A DNA stretch of 64,000 nucleotides. Origin: Acarospora socialis (Eukaryota > Ascomycota > Lecanoromycetes > Acarosporales > Acarosporaceae). The stretch spans positions 248,001 to 312,000 of the forward strand of contig JAMYGW020000014.1 in assembly GCA_025617375.2 (NCBI GenBank), written 5' to 3'. The position numbers were made by a program, and so were the translations under genes. Under the pieces are notes generated by a model. The model was not told the origin of the DNA. It worked only from the letters and a program-made list of their open reading frames with translations, and made no database searches. Below are positions 11,408 through 23,429 of the stretch, in pieces. How positions within the stretch are numbered: the stretch's first letter is position 1; each line of letters opens with the position of its first letter.

Positions 11408-13270
11408 TGTCTTTGAGTTGGGGGAGTCATAGGTCGTCGAGGAGGGATAAATCTTAGTCTCTGCATTGGCGGTTGGGGTGTGGAGCCGAGCAAGGATTGG
11501 TTGGTTGTCAATCTCGTTCTACTGTGTATTGGCGGAAACGAACCTGCAAGCGCACGGATTCGACTTACGCCATGCTTGATATACGGCTTCGCATCAATCC
11601 CTGTGTGCGCTTGGAGGAATCTTTTCACTCACATTGAGTTTGCTTAGAATGAACGTGTGGCATATCCCAAAGGATCATTGCCATTAACTGCCAAGAACTG
11701 AAGAACTCACAACAATCATTGTGTCTGAAATTCACAAAGACCTTCACCTTCTGCGATGAGCCTTGGACTTCCTCTTCCTGCTTTCCTCTAGAGTTTTGAC
11801 CTCCCTTTGGAGCTCTACGATGTGGCTCTATTGTTGCATTGTGAGATCTATTGGACTATTAGCAGATCCCAGCATCGAGCGTTGCAATTGAGGATTACTT
11901 GCTCGCGAGATTCTCGATCTTGAGATTCAACTCGGCCAACATCTGGCTCCCCTTCAACTTCATATCGAACTTTTGGAAACTTGGGATTCCATTGTCTGTG
12001 AGGTCGATCAAGTCTTCGAAGCCTCAAGGGTCAATCGCGACTGCCAGACTCTAGAGAAAGGTTAGTGCGATACATCATTCAAATGGGTTGCGACTAACCT
12101 TGTCAGCTAGTGTTACGCTGCTTACGTGCGAATCCTGCGAATTTGGAATAGTTGAGGGAATGTACTGAGATGCCATGCTTATCAGTATGGAAAGTTGCGA
12201 GTCGAAGTCTGGACTTCTACCAATATCTTTACGGAAATGCCGCCCTATTATATTCTTTGACAAGAGAGTTTTGGCTTGAACATCCAAATATCGTCTTGAC
12301 GTCATCCCAGAACACCGCTTCGTCCAGTTTGGAGTTGTCCTCCGGAGGAGTTGCTGTTGCTGCACCATTGTCATTGAATATGACTGACCACCTTCCCAAT
12401 CCAGGCCCCACGCTGGAAGAGGTCAGGCGTTCCTACGGAACCCCTTGAACAGTTGAGCTTGTTCAGGGAGGATGGGTTCTTGGAACTGTCACTCGTTCTG
12501 TCATGGGTAGCCCATAAATACTGGGCCAGAGGACAGTAGCCTTACGATGCAGGGGCTTGGAAGGCTGGTCTTGCTATCATAAGGGGCCGAAGATCATGCA
12601 ACGGGCAGGGAGACTGCTTGGAATCAAGGCATCTATGAATGCATAACAGATGCTGCAGGCAGGAATTCCGCTGGAGGTAGTGCTCGTAGTTCCATCGTGC
12701 ACCAACAGCCCGCCGATCACGCATTCATTGCGTTGTGGCGTGGAGAGGATATAGATTGGGGTGGATACACCAGTTTTCAGTCGAACCTGAGCTATTTTCC
12801 ACCCAGGCTCTTACTCAGGCTGCAGGTTTTACCAGTCACGAGGCGTCATTCCATCTGGAACTCTGCTCGACATATTGTTGTTGGCTTTGTACAGTATGAG
12901 AGCTTTCAGCTCACATGTCTTCTAAAGCCTTCTTGCTGTGCGACTGATGGCATCCGGCAAGGTGCCTTCAGAGGCATACGTGTTATCCCTAGAGCTGGGG
13001 CTACCTTGTTGTGCTTGGAATGTCGGCATGAAAGACATACTTCCCTGAGGCAAGGCAGCCATTACCCGAGCATGAGGCATCGGTCACACGGAAGGCACCT
13101 ACAAGGTATGTCAGTAGCGAAGGCCGCAACCTTCACTATAGGTGCTCAAATGGGTTACAGCTAGCTGAATCGGCTGTTGGAATCCCATGTCTCCAGAGGC
13201 TGTTCCCTTACGACATTATATCTCATGGGTTCACTCGTATACCAGACGTGGGAGGCCCCTCTCTTTACAA
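11408..13270. other. No gene recognised
   Basis: Short frames on both strands with no motif. The stretch from 12100 to 13160 has the longest ones, but neither composition nor splice signals support a gene. Confidence 0.4.
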
Positions 13271-13668
13271 GGAACGCAAAGATGCGGGCATTACTATCCT
13301 GAGCAACACTGCCTCAGGCTCAAAGTTGAACCTCAGGGTTTCAGCCAGCATGCAGGTCATGAAAAGGGGTGTGTGAGCTGAGGACAGGGCAAAGTTCGTC
13401 ATGCGCACTCGGCGATGTTCATGGCTCATTGCTAATCATGTTCCCTTCGCTATATTTGCCTTCGACTAGGGAAGGCGAAGATGCGATTACTATACTGAGC
13501 AACACTGCCTTAGGCTCAAAGTCGGACCTCGGGGGTTCAGCATGCAGGTTATGAGAAGGGGTTTGTGAGCTGAGGACAGGGCGAACTCCGTCATGCGCAC
13601 TCGGCGATGTCCATGACGCACTGGTAACCATGCTCCCTTCACTATAGTTGCCCACGACATGGACATGA
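13271..13668. repeat. 199-bp tandem duplication
   Basis: Unit A (13271-13469) and unit B (13470-13668) share long blocks such as GAGCAACACTGCCT, GTGAGCTGAGGACAGGGC and CATGCGCACTCGGCGATG. Many of the differences are transitions. It is a local segmental duplication in non-coding DNA; the shared word CACTATAG also occurs just upstream near 13136. Confidence 0.65.
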
Positions 13669-14850
13669 GCTGTGCTGGTTGAGGCGCGGCCACGAATCGA
13701 AACCTATCCGAACGGCTTTCTCAGGACACGGGCGATTCCGACTTATAGATCGAAAGCGGTCATGAGTATAGAGATATCATGGAGACTCGGTGCTCACCTT
13801 TGCCATTGAGACGAGATCCCTCAGAATCTAGTCGACAGATCAAAATGGTGCTAGTAGAGATCAAAAGGAAATCAAACAAGCTTTGCACACTCAAGTATGT
13901 TAGTATGTTAACCATAACAAAAACTCTTATTAACCAGAGCACTGAATACTAGGCAGCATCATTCTGGTTTAGACGTTCTTCGACCCATTACCTTGGTTGG
14001 GTGAAAGAGCGTATGAGAAGACAAGATGGACGATATGCGGTCGACAGAAGCACCTAACTACCGAACCAATATTCTGGCCAGGAGCTTTGCAGTCTGAGAT
14101 GCCGCAAGTGTGAATATTCAAGTACGACTACGAGGTGAATGCTACCACCGAGCTTGATCAGCTGGGACACGAATTCCTTGAAAGACTGAGGAGGCTGCAG
14201 TTCCGAGAGGGAAGAAACTCGAATCATTTAGGACTATGTAAGTATAACCAACATCTCCTGAACAGCCTATCGTGTTCATTGCCATAGCTTTTGGGTTCTG
14301 ATTGTCGAAGATGTTGGTTCTCCTCTTACTGCTCGTACGCTCTACATCATTGAGCTAATCACGCGGATTCAAGGCTCTCGTCAAAGACTACCGTTCTGAT
14401 AAGCCTCACATTCACCAACGGACCAAGGGTATCATATTCTGCGGGACGCCTCATCAGGATATCAACGCGCCCAGGTACATTGCAGATTTGGCATGTATAA
14501 CGCGCACAACTCTCAGCGGGGATCCGAAACTTCTCAACAACCAGTATCACCTCAAGCTCATGGAGGATTTCTGAGCGGTTTCTAGCAGATCCAGCCTCCA
14601 AATGCATAACTTCTTCGAAGCAGACCCGTTTGGACAGAATCTGGCAAGTCTCACCCGAACTCTGCATATGATGGCAAGGGCTAATGACATCTAGGTAGTA
14701 ACGAGTGCCCAAGTCGAATTGGAAGGAGCCGAAAGACCACTATGCCTGGTGGGGAATCATCTGGAAATGATTCGATTCCAGGGAAAGGGTGATGATGGCT
14801 TTGAATCCGTGTTACGCCGTATCAAGGAAGCGACCGTTATGGGGAGAGAG
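13669..14850. other. No gene recognised
   Basis: AT-richer DNA with short frames. A minus-strand frame at 14359-14712 is the longest but has no motif I recognise and no supporting neighbours. Confidence 0.35.
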
Positions 14851-15084
14851 CATCTCTAATTGAGTCAACCTCCGCAGTATGGCAGCATCATCGAGAAGAC
14901 GTCTTGTGAGGAGGTGGGCAATTTTGTGCATACATCTGTTGACGGATTCAGATTCGAGCCTACACCCTCGATTGCAACCGCGCGAGTCGAGCTCGAGGGC
15001 ATCCCAGAGAAAGCTGAATTCCTTAGCCGCTGTTCTCCAGGCTTCCCTACAGCGACAGATGTACATGGTGGCCGCAGAGAACAT

Positions 15085-15625
15085 GAATCGATTGAGACGA
15101 ATCGACTGGTTCTGAAGGAAACGGAGTCGAAATTAGGAAGTGAGCATCCCGAAACGCTGACCTGCATGACGCTCTTAGCTGCGGCGCTCCATCTTCAAGG
15201 AGAGTGCGACGAAGCAGAGAGATTGTGTTGTAGGCCTTGGGAGGCAAGGAGAATGTCTATGGGAAGTGCCATCCTGACACGCTTGACTGTGCCGTCGGCT
15301 AGCGGTGATACTTCGCGAACGTGGAAAGTACGAAGAAGCGGAAATGTGGTGTCAAAGAGTGTTGGATGTGAGGCAGAGGCTATTTGGGGCGGAGGATACT
15401 TCCACTATCACGAGCCTTAACAACCTCGCGGTGGTGCTTCACGATCTGGGAGAGTGGGACGACGCTGAGAGGACACATCGACAAGTACTGGAACAGAGAA
15501 AAAAGGGACTCGGGAAGATGCACCCCGACACCCTGGCAAGTGTCAACAACCTTGTGATGTCACTCTGCAACCAGGGAAGGCATTTGGAGGTGAGAGATTT
15601 CGTGGACAAGCATTGGAGGGGCTGA
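15085..15625 (+). pseudogene. TPR (kinesin-light-chain-like) repeat fragment
   Basis: Tetratricopeptide repeats of the kind found in kinesin light chain and in the C-terminal halves of many fungal NLR-like proteins mediate protein contacts. One repeat lies at about 15115-15230 (SEHPETLTCMTLLAAALHLQG), then a frame change. Two more follow at about 15300-15600: GKYEEAEMWCQRVLDVRQ, then TITSLNNLAVVLHDLGEWDDAE, then HPDTLASVNNLVMSLCNQG. The block ends in a stop after HWRG. No NB-ARC or effector domain is visible upstream, so this is a remnant, not a complete receptor. The family is clear; the parent protein is inferred. Confidence 0.65.
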
Positions 15626-16314
15626 ATGGAACATATTCAGATAACGCCGCTGCGTGAGCTTGCGAGCGTGCATGTATGGGGCACTTCCAGGGAGCTCGTT
15701 GCCAGCGGCCTTGCTCCGATGGTTCACGGGATGAAGGCAACTTCTCGTGGGATACACCAGCAATTCGATCAAGATCCCGCTGGTTATTCATGGCTGCTTA
15801 CGTCGACGTGGTGGGTTTCGGGGGCTGAGAATTCTGGGAGCGAGTTTATCCTGTCGGCCATCGCCGTTCGCTGTGTTGTCTTAGGGCAAGAGCGGAACAG
15901 GTCATGATTGAGCTTCTTTGCAATGTGTCTTCTTGCATTTCCTTTGAGTCTGGCACGATGAAGAATGAGATTTGAGCCAAGCTCAGTACCCTGAATTTAC
16001 CGTGGCTGTTGCGTCAATTAAGTATGTCGGCTTCTGAATTATTTTCGCTCATTTAAAGAAGGCATTGAATTTCTCAAGCTTCTCACTAAATACTTTCCAT
16101 TACCTTCCTGTCACAGCCCCATTCGCATGATTCTCTCGATGGCAAAACTCTCTGGAACTACGCCCCAGCTTGCCGCTCTCCACCCTGATTAGTCATCAAG
16201 GTTGGATCAGTGGAGAGTGAATGCGACTGAACTCCCAGTCCATCAATCGAATGTTTCATTCCCCTCAAATACTCAGCAATCTAAGCTACCGAGCCCTCTA
16301 GAGTAACATTCATG
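15626..16314. other. No gene recognised
   Basis: Intergenic stretch with no supported frame. Confidence 0.4.
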
Positions 16315-16600
16315 GTGTCGCCATCACTAGACATCTTGGAACCTCTGGCCATTGCCCTTCAGGATAGAGGAGGGAGAAGGTGAATGCGATTATCAGGCAG
16401 GCCGTTGGATCCCTCCCAGAGGAGCAGCAGCTGGATGCGCTTGTCTCCTTCCTTGACCGCGCCGCGGACGCTAACGAGAGACTGGTTGAGGTGGCCGCTG
16501 AGGCTTGGTCCTACATTGTAACTTACACCCTGCCCCATGACATTACTGAACACAACGTTCGAAATAACCTACACGGGTCAGTCCGCCGTACTCAATTGAG

Positions 16601-17341
16601 ATGCCGCGCCCCAATTCTGATCTTCACAACGATGAGCAAGAACCCTATTCAAAGCAACCTGAGGTACTATCTGACCAAGAACTCCCACTTCAGATCTGGA
16701 GTGACACCCTGGCGCCGCTCCTGAGCAGCAGCCCCTCTCAACTGCCTCCACCTACATCTCCTCCCAAGCGTCCTACAAGTACCATAACGGCCAAAACAAA
16801 GCGCAAACAACCGTCTAAGAGCAACCACCAGTCAAATCGCAAAAGCTCCCGCACCAAGCCCTTAAACCTACCGCCTACATCCCACGCCCTCTCCGGTCAA
16901 CACCTCTCAACAGCCGCGCTGCTAAAGCTCCTTCCCCGTCGCCGCACCCGCACCCACCCATCCATCATCAGCATTCCGAGCAGCGACGAGGATAATGATG
17001 ACGAACTATCTCATCCACCTACCAAGAAACCACGCACCAGGAATCAAGCACTGAGCACTACATCTGAAGCAGCAGGCAGTACCAAGAAATTGTCGCCCGT
17101 TAAGCGACGGCGCGCTACGGCTGCCGCGAAGAAAGCAGCAGTAGTGGAAGGAGCAGGCGCGAAAGCTCCGAGCACGAAGACGAAGGGCGGAGGAGGAGAT
17201 AGAGGGGACGGGAGGATCCGGATCGGGGCCCCGGAGATGGAGAGAGAGGCAAGATGGGCTCGGGAGGTGGAGAAGTGGGAGCTGGAGTTTGAGGAGGTAA
17301 CGGGGAGTAGTAGTGATCCGATGATGCGCGATGCGCGGTGA
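16601..17341 (+). CDS. Hypothetical basic, Ser/Pro/Lys-rich protein
   Basis: A 246-codon frame from the ATG at 16601. The product is strongly basic and low complexity, with several Lys/Arg clusters that look like nuclear localisation signals (PKRPTST, KTKRKQPSK, PTKKPRTR, VKRRRATAAAKK), an acidic SSDEDNDDE patch and a conserved-looking acidic end with WELEFEEVT. Such features suggest a nuclear protein, but I recognise no domain. An overlapping frame upstream (16380-16724) may be a first exon. It could also be a chance GC-rich frame; the clustered basic motifs argue for a real gene. Confidence 0.4.
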   Translation: MPRPNSDLHNDEQEPYSKQPEVLSDQELPLQIWSDTLAPLLSSSPSQLPPPTSPPKRPTSTITAKTKRKQPSKSNHQSNRKSSRTKPLNLPPTSHALSGQHLSTAALLKLLPRRRTRTHPSIISIPSSDEDNDDELSHPPTKKPRTRNQALSTTSEAAGSTKKLSPVKRRRATAAAKKAAVVEGAGAKAPSTKTKGGGGDRGDGRIRIGAPEMEREARWAREVEKWELEFEEVTGSSSDPMMRDAR

Positions 17342-18641
17342 GTTATGGGGATGGGGAGCGAGGGTAGGTGTGGGGTTCGGGGAAAAGGGTACTGGATACG
17401 GTGGGGAAAGTTGGAGAATATCGGAGAGAAAGAAGACAATGGGCACTGGATGGATTTAGAGGGTCGGAGTCGCTAAACTCTGCCAGGAAAGAGATGTCAT
17501 GATCTATGGCCTTTGCATTGTCGCTCACTGTTGCGTTGCAGTGTGTGCTTGCGGACCGCAGTGCAAGGGATGGAATGGATAGGACGGATGGGATGGGGTT
17601 GTGGTGGCTTTGAATTAAGACATACTTGTTGTGCTAGGATGCTAATCGCTCATGGCAAGAACTACTGAGACATGTGCTCTGCCGAAGCATTTCTCCACAC
17701 CTGTCTATCCTGTAGGCTTTGACTTTTTTGGCCTCATGGTCAGCAGCCGTGATGAGGTCAAAGGAGCGAAATAACTAGGTCAATGTCTAAATCGGGTAAC
17801 CATTGCGTTGACCCTGATTCAGCATCGAAACCGACAATCATACGTTGATAGGTGAACGAGCCCAGAAGAGGAGCCTCTAGCAGTCTGAGTTTGGGTTGCT
17901 GAACTGCAACGCTGTAACATCTAGCCACTCACCACGCTCTGTAGATGACAGCGGAGTTGTCAGTATACTCACTTGACGCCTTGACCGCAAGTCCCAGAAC
18001 ACTACTGTCCTGAGTAACGCATCGAATGCAAGAAGGTTGTGACTGTCGTCAGCAGCTGCTGTAGTATTGTCACTTCCTGTCCCATGCCGCCCGGCAACGT
18101 TTCACCACTGGTTGAAGTGAAGTCGACCCCGCCAACGTCCACTTGCATGTATCGGCCCAACAACGAAGATAGAGCTGATAAACTTCTCCCATCCCATCCT
18201 GAATGACTCCGACTGAAGGTATCAACGCTTTGGTTAAGCGCGTGTCTTACTTCAGTCTCGGCCGTACTTCACTAACCTCATGGTGTAGCGGTAGGCCCCT
18301 GGAGAGTGAAATAAGATTGATCTGTCAGCTTGAAGATGTATTGACTTGATGTAATCGGAGAAGAATCTAAGTAGGTGTGATGCTTTTCTTTATATGGAAG
18401 CTATCTAGCTGGGTATCTTGCAGTCTACGAGCGAAGTAGTCCGCCCCAGTGGTATCTCGAAGCGCCAGCCCTGATATCTGATATGCAACAACGATGCGCC
18501 ATTCTGCGATCCCTGCAATGATCAAGTAACGCTGGTTGACCGTTGAGTGTCCTCACATCCGTATCTCAACGCCGCAAGTACTTAGTAATATATGAAGCAA
18601 GAACATAAGAACGTGGAAAGCCAAAAGAGCAACACATACCC
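17342..18641. other. No gene recognised
   Basis: About 1.3 kb with only short frames; no repeat or motif stands out. Confidence 0.45.
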
Positions 18642-20168
18642 TTAGTGGGAGGTTAAGAAAAGTACACGACGAAGCGAATTGACTCCCGGATATGAACCTC
18701 GATCTGCGAAAAACTCGAGATGGTTGGGACGGTCAGAGTGAGAGACAAGAGAGCCAATCCTACTCTCGAAGTCTTTTTTTTTTGAGGGCGGTCGGTCGCG
18801 CAAAACGAGGTAATCGGAGTCTTCATCTGGCATAAGCACCGCCTCCTTCTCTACTTTCGGCTTCCGTGGTGGTCGTCTGGCCCGCCGAACAAAGTCATCG
18901 CGGCTTAGTTCGTCGTATTCCTTGCTGAGTGCCATCGTGTCAAACCACATAAGCAGTCGCTTATGCGAGTGTGGGAAATCACGTAAGGCTTGCTTATCCG
19001 CAGACCAATCAAGACAAAGCTTGGCACGGACAGCAAAGTTCGCATAGATATCTAAGATCCCTTGGTCAGTAATGAAATCTTTGGCTCTGGAGGTGATACA
19101 ACTCACTCTTTGCGTAAAAGTGGGCGTGTATTGTGCTGGCGTCGATATCAATCTCATCAGTAATCCAATCGTAGACAAGCCTGAAATTGGGGACCGAGTA
19201 CTGGGCCAGAAACAGTACAAAGAGAACCTTTACTTCAGAGGAGTCTCGGATTGGTACTGCATTCTCCTGTTTCAACAGGATTTCGACGTGGGTCTGTTGA
19301 GTATACCGAGTCAGCAAACAGTGACTGACACGGATTGGAATCAGGTGTGGTGATCTCACTTTCATGGCCACGATTAAGCGATACTTCCAGTTGCGTGCGT
19401 TCGCATCATTATTTTTTGCAACTGTCCTGCCACCGACGGCTTCCTGGTGTAGCGTCTTCTCCCCATGCTGTGGATATCGAACGAGCCCTTTCTGAGTCTG
19501 AAATGCGGAACGACGTAAGGAAAGATAGGCGAGTCTGAAACTCAAGCTCGGCAAAGACTGCTTCGATAGCAGCACCAGTCCAGCTGGTACGGGATCGCCA
19601 TGTGGCTGCCGTTCTCGCAAGAGATATGTCGGTGCGAGCAGAAGGCTTGGGCGTTGAGCCGGAGCAATCCTGACCAGGCTTGCTTGAGATTGAAGTCTTG
19701 GAAACCAACATCGTCGGAGTAGCTGAGGGTTCCTGAACAAATGGCATACTAGTTCTGCTAGGGCTGTTGTGCTTCATTGAGGAGCTTACTTGTAGTGCCG
19801 GTTATGGAGGTTCGGTGGAGTTTGCGTGGTTGAGAAGAGGCAGGAGGTTGTTCTATGAGTGCAATATTGTCATCACTTTTGTATTCAGATCCACCACTCA
19901 AGCAGTCGGTGCTGACACCACTATCTTCAGCCCGTTCATACTCATCTCCAACTCCACTAGCCTGGTAGCCTCTAGTACGACGCCCATTCTCCAGATCGGA
20001 CTTGTATACATCTGAACCAGCAGGCTCGCCATCACTGAGCTCGGTTGCAACCGGTATTGTATGACCAATGTCACTTTCGCCCGGGTCTTTGGTTGAGTCT
20101 GCTTCATCGTAGAGAGTGAACTCCTGTAGCAGTTTGCGGCGTTTGTTGCTCCGACTTGCTGTACTCAT
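18642..20168 (-). CDS. Hypothetical multi-exon protein
   Basis: The chain starts at the ATG at 20168 (MSTASRSNKRRKLLQEF). A first intron begins GTAAGC at 19789 and ends near 19747. A second runs 19359-19294 (GTGAGA...CAACAG) and a third 19106-19052 (GTGAGT...TCTTAG, phase 1). The joined C-terminal part reads THVEILLKQ...FRLVYDWITDEIDIDAST...IYANFAVRAKLCLDWSADKQ, then a basic RRARRPPRKPK stretch and a tail ending LFLTSH. The N-terminal third is Ser/Asp/Glu-rich and probably disordered. The frame between 19360 and 19747 is ambiguous: one frame joins the flanks, another looks more protein-like, so an indel or extra intron is possible. I do not recognise the family. The consistent splice sites make a real gene likely. 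Confidence 0.55.
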
Positions 20169-20404
20169 ATTGGCTGGTACTGGAGACCGAAGAGACAGAA
20201 CGTGTAAGCGAGTTGAAAGGTGATCCGGCAGACAAAACTCCTGCGGGGCTGGTGTGAATGGTGTTGCTTGCCGCCGTAACCGATGGGCAGGTTTACTGTT
20301 GAAAACGATTCTAATCACGTGATGTCATAACTGCAACGGCAACACCGCCTAAATTATTCTACAATATTCAACACAATTCCGAGGTTTATCTACTAGTTGA
20401 AAGT

Positions 20405-20541
20405 ACTCGCGCCGCTCGATAAGATTCACGTCACGTGTAGGGATAACTTATGGTACGCTTACTAGAGGTGACTACCTTACTCCGTAAGGTAAGCGTACCA
20501 TATCCCCACACGTGACGTGAATCATATCGAGCGGCGCGAGT
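20405..20541. mobile_element. Palindromic MITE-like element, copy 2
   Basis: Near-perfect inverted repeat. The left end is ACTCGCGCCGCTCGAT and the right end ATCGAGCGGCGCGAGT. Inside lie TTCACGTCACGTGT and TATGGTACGCTTAC, mirrored on the right. The whole 137 bp could fold into one hairpin. Same family as the elements at 9559, 51526 and 53888. Confidence 0.8.
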
Positions 20542-20711
20542 AACAAAATTATCGGCTCGCCCCGCAAGTTTTCCCGGGGCTTACCCTTACCGTGGCGAAG
20601 TCTGTATCATATTCATGAGTTTCCAGTTTATGCCTATCCGAGGAGCGTGGGGGTTTTCAATGAGTTGAGGGAAAGAGGAAGGTTATGAACAGCCTTGGCG
20701 GCCGATATCCT

Positions 20712-20850
20712 TGTATAATACCCTTCCAGCTATTGCAGCAGTCCTCTGTACGTACACCAGTCCGAATCTGCGACCTACCTCAGTGTATAATACTCTACCA
20801 GACATTACGGCACTCGCCAGCGCGTACCCTGATCCGTCTGCCCGGTCATC
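20712..20850. repeat. Imperfect 72-bp tandem duplication
   Basis: TGTATAATAC occurs at 20712 and again at 20784. The following 50 bases are similar in order (CCAG...ATT..., GCA..., TCC...CTGATCCG-like). Two diverged units, non-coding. Confidence 0.4.
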
Positions 20851-22045
20851 AACACCGATACCATGGGCGACCAGCAACAGCGCGGCCTCAGCCACAGAGA
20901 TGCCGTGCAGCCTTTTCAGATAACCGGCCATAAACAAAGGGAGGATGCAAAGAAAAGGTCAACCTACGAGCAAGGCGGGCGTTAAGAAACCGGAAACAAG
21001 GATGAAGAGGAAGGAATCACCAATGATGGATAGGAAGCTAGCGGTGGCGATTAGGAAACTGGGAGGAGGGGAAAGAAAGAGGGCCTGTCTCAATGGAGGA
21101 TTTGATTGAGACCCAAAGTAATGAAAGTGTTGTTTGCAGCGAACGAAGAGCTTGTAGCATGACGCCCTCTCGAAATGCAGGCCTCCAACGAACTGATACT
21201 AGCCCAGAACGATTTCAGCGCAAAGCTCGAGGCCCTACAAAGTGCAGTGCCAAGACAATGGCCTTTTGAAATCGTGCCTGTTCAATATACCAGATATATA
21301 TAGACTAGTATTATTGTCGACGAGGGAAGACGCCTAGCGCGTCTGGAATGACAGCGCCGAGGTTAAGAAATAGGTGTTACAAGCCGCCGCACATCATGCC
21401 ACCATCGACACCTACATAGCGCCGTGTACCAACGACGCGGCTGTAGCGTCGCGACGTCGCTTAACACCGATATCACCACCAGTCATTTCGGGTTCGAGGT
21501 TCGCGCTCCTATCGAGTCCGAGTCAATGGGGCGTCATGGCCATGCATCGCCGCTGTCGCTCCGTGAATAACCATCGACTCGCATCCTACCTGACCTCGAG
21601 CCACATTGTGTCCCCAAGCGTTCGTCATCCCATCAGATCGACGTGGACTAAGAGGCAAAATGAGGCAGCGGCGCCGTCCAAAATCATACTTCAGCATAAT
21701 ACGGAATTAAGGGCCTCGCAACTGAGAACACCATGTGTGGACTTCTACAAAAGACTAATTTTTTGATACAAAGCTATCACTTGACGCGCGACGTCCCCGA
21801 TTCCCGATACGAGTCGGACTCATCTCTCAATATTCGCTGCCCATGTACCAGACAAGACGGCGGTGGAAGATCGACACAAAGAGCTTGCCATACAGGCTCC
21901 GCTTTTTTTTAGCGTCTTGCTCTCACCTCTTTGCTCCCCGCCGCTAGCTGCGGATATCAGTCAATCAGGTCTGCGCAGCGTACTGTCCCGGCACATTCCC
22001 TACGAAGCAGTCGGAAACACGAAAGGGTACAGATTTGAACGCATG
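20851..22045. other. No gene recognised
   Basis: Short frames on both strands without motifs. Confidence 0.4.
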
Positions 22046-22826
22046 GTGCTAACCTGGCGGGTCGTAGTTACAAACAATGAAAAACGGCGCGACATTTGAA
22101 CCGGCGTTGACCACATCGTTTTTGCAGTTGGCCAGTCCACAGCCGACTGATGTGGTTGATTTCCAATAGACCTGTGTCTTAATGGCCACATTGCTCAAAG
22201 TCCCTCTGAGAAGGGCCCTCCTTGCCCAGGTACTTTTGGCCAACTCTACCTTCGTCCCTTTACCCAGCGGCCCTCTACTTGCTGCGCAGGGTCGGAGATG
22301 CCTGCTCCGATGTCTTGGCCGTATGGAATGCCCCCGCGGAGAATGGAGGCAACGAGACAAGCGCACGCTCTCAAAGTATAAGCAACTTACTTCTCCTCCT
22401 CGAAGACGCACCTGTCGGCACGAGCTGAGCCTTCTGGGCCAAGCCGGCATTCCATGGCAATGGTCGAGCCGCCCTATCCGCACGGGCTCTATTATGTGAG
22501 GCCAGGAATTCTTGAGCTTGGTCATCTAGAGTCGGCTCTCCCGATGTAGCGTTGTTGATAGTGTTGGTCTGAGCCGCGCCACTGAGTATGCCGGTCGTTG
22601 ACATCTATTACTGTTGTTGCATGGTTTGGCTCAGTGTTGAGTTCCGGATTGTATTCGAGGCGGTTGGATCCGTGGTAGGACCAGACTTGTATCCATCACA
22701 GGTTATCGTCTCGACGACTTCGACGAGGCTAAGCGTCGCCTGGGAGTTGCTCATAGCAGAAGAAGCGGCGAGAAGTGCCCACATCAAGAGTAAAGAGCGC
22801 ATATTTGTACAATTCGTAAGTGACAT
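22046..22826 (-). pseudogene. CAP/SCP (PR-1-like) secreted protein, decayed
   Basis: CAP-superfamily proteins are secreted cysteine-rich proteins; fungal members include sterol-binding PRY proteins. The minus strand opens with a signal-peptide-like segment (MRSLLLMWALLAASSAMS) from about 22802. After CAACAACAG come two stops, TAA TAG, which would be CAA CAG (Gln) before C-to-T change. The same frame then gives LASHNRARADRAARPLPWNA, the CAP helix carrying a His. A frameshift follows (ADRCVF appears one frame over). The C-terminal signature VYWKSTTSVGCGLANC and FFIVCNYDPPG lies at about 22050-22150, ending in TAG. The middle between them is scrambled. Family is clear; the stops and frame changes make an intact product unlikely. 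Confidence 0.65.
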
Positions 22827-23429
22827 ATATAGCGACTAATTGATGATGATACGGAAACTGTCATTTGAGATCGCCGATTGCCGATTCCTGTTTAAGGATG
22901 AGACGACGGAAGTATAAATGATGCTTAAGTGCCAAGAGACCAAGGAAAAACGATCTTGTCAGAAATCCAGTTCCGACTAGAAAAAGGGATGAGAATGAAG
23001 AAGTGGTGCGGTCACGAAAGGATGAATGAAGGATGAGCTGCTTCCCTTCCACTTCAGTGAGTGAACGTGCTCAAAGGGAACGGTGAGAGGAAAAGCAAAA
23101 TAATAATGAGTAATGAGGACCATTGTACCGCGGAAGGGTTGGTTGAGACAGGAGAACAGAAAGTATGAGGCCGGGGAAAGTTGTTTATAAGGAATGTAAC
23201 TTCCTGTGCATCCTGCCATGACGTCTCCATGCGGCAAACAGAGGTATCTGTTAGCCAAGCAAATGACAGATGGTTATTCTGGAGATATAGTGGCGTCCAT
23301 TTCTGATGTGACTGATGAGCCCAAATGGGCGTCCAACGCAGGATCTCTTCCCGTAACGCTCGTTTGGGATCAGACCGGGCACTTCCAAGATTGAATTTGG
23401 GCTCCACAGTGTTCATAGCAGGCTTTCTC

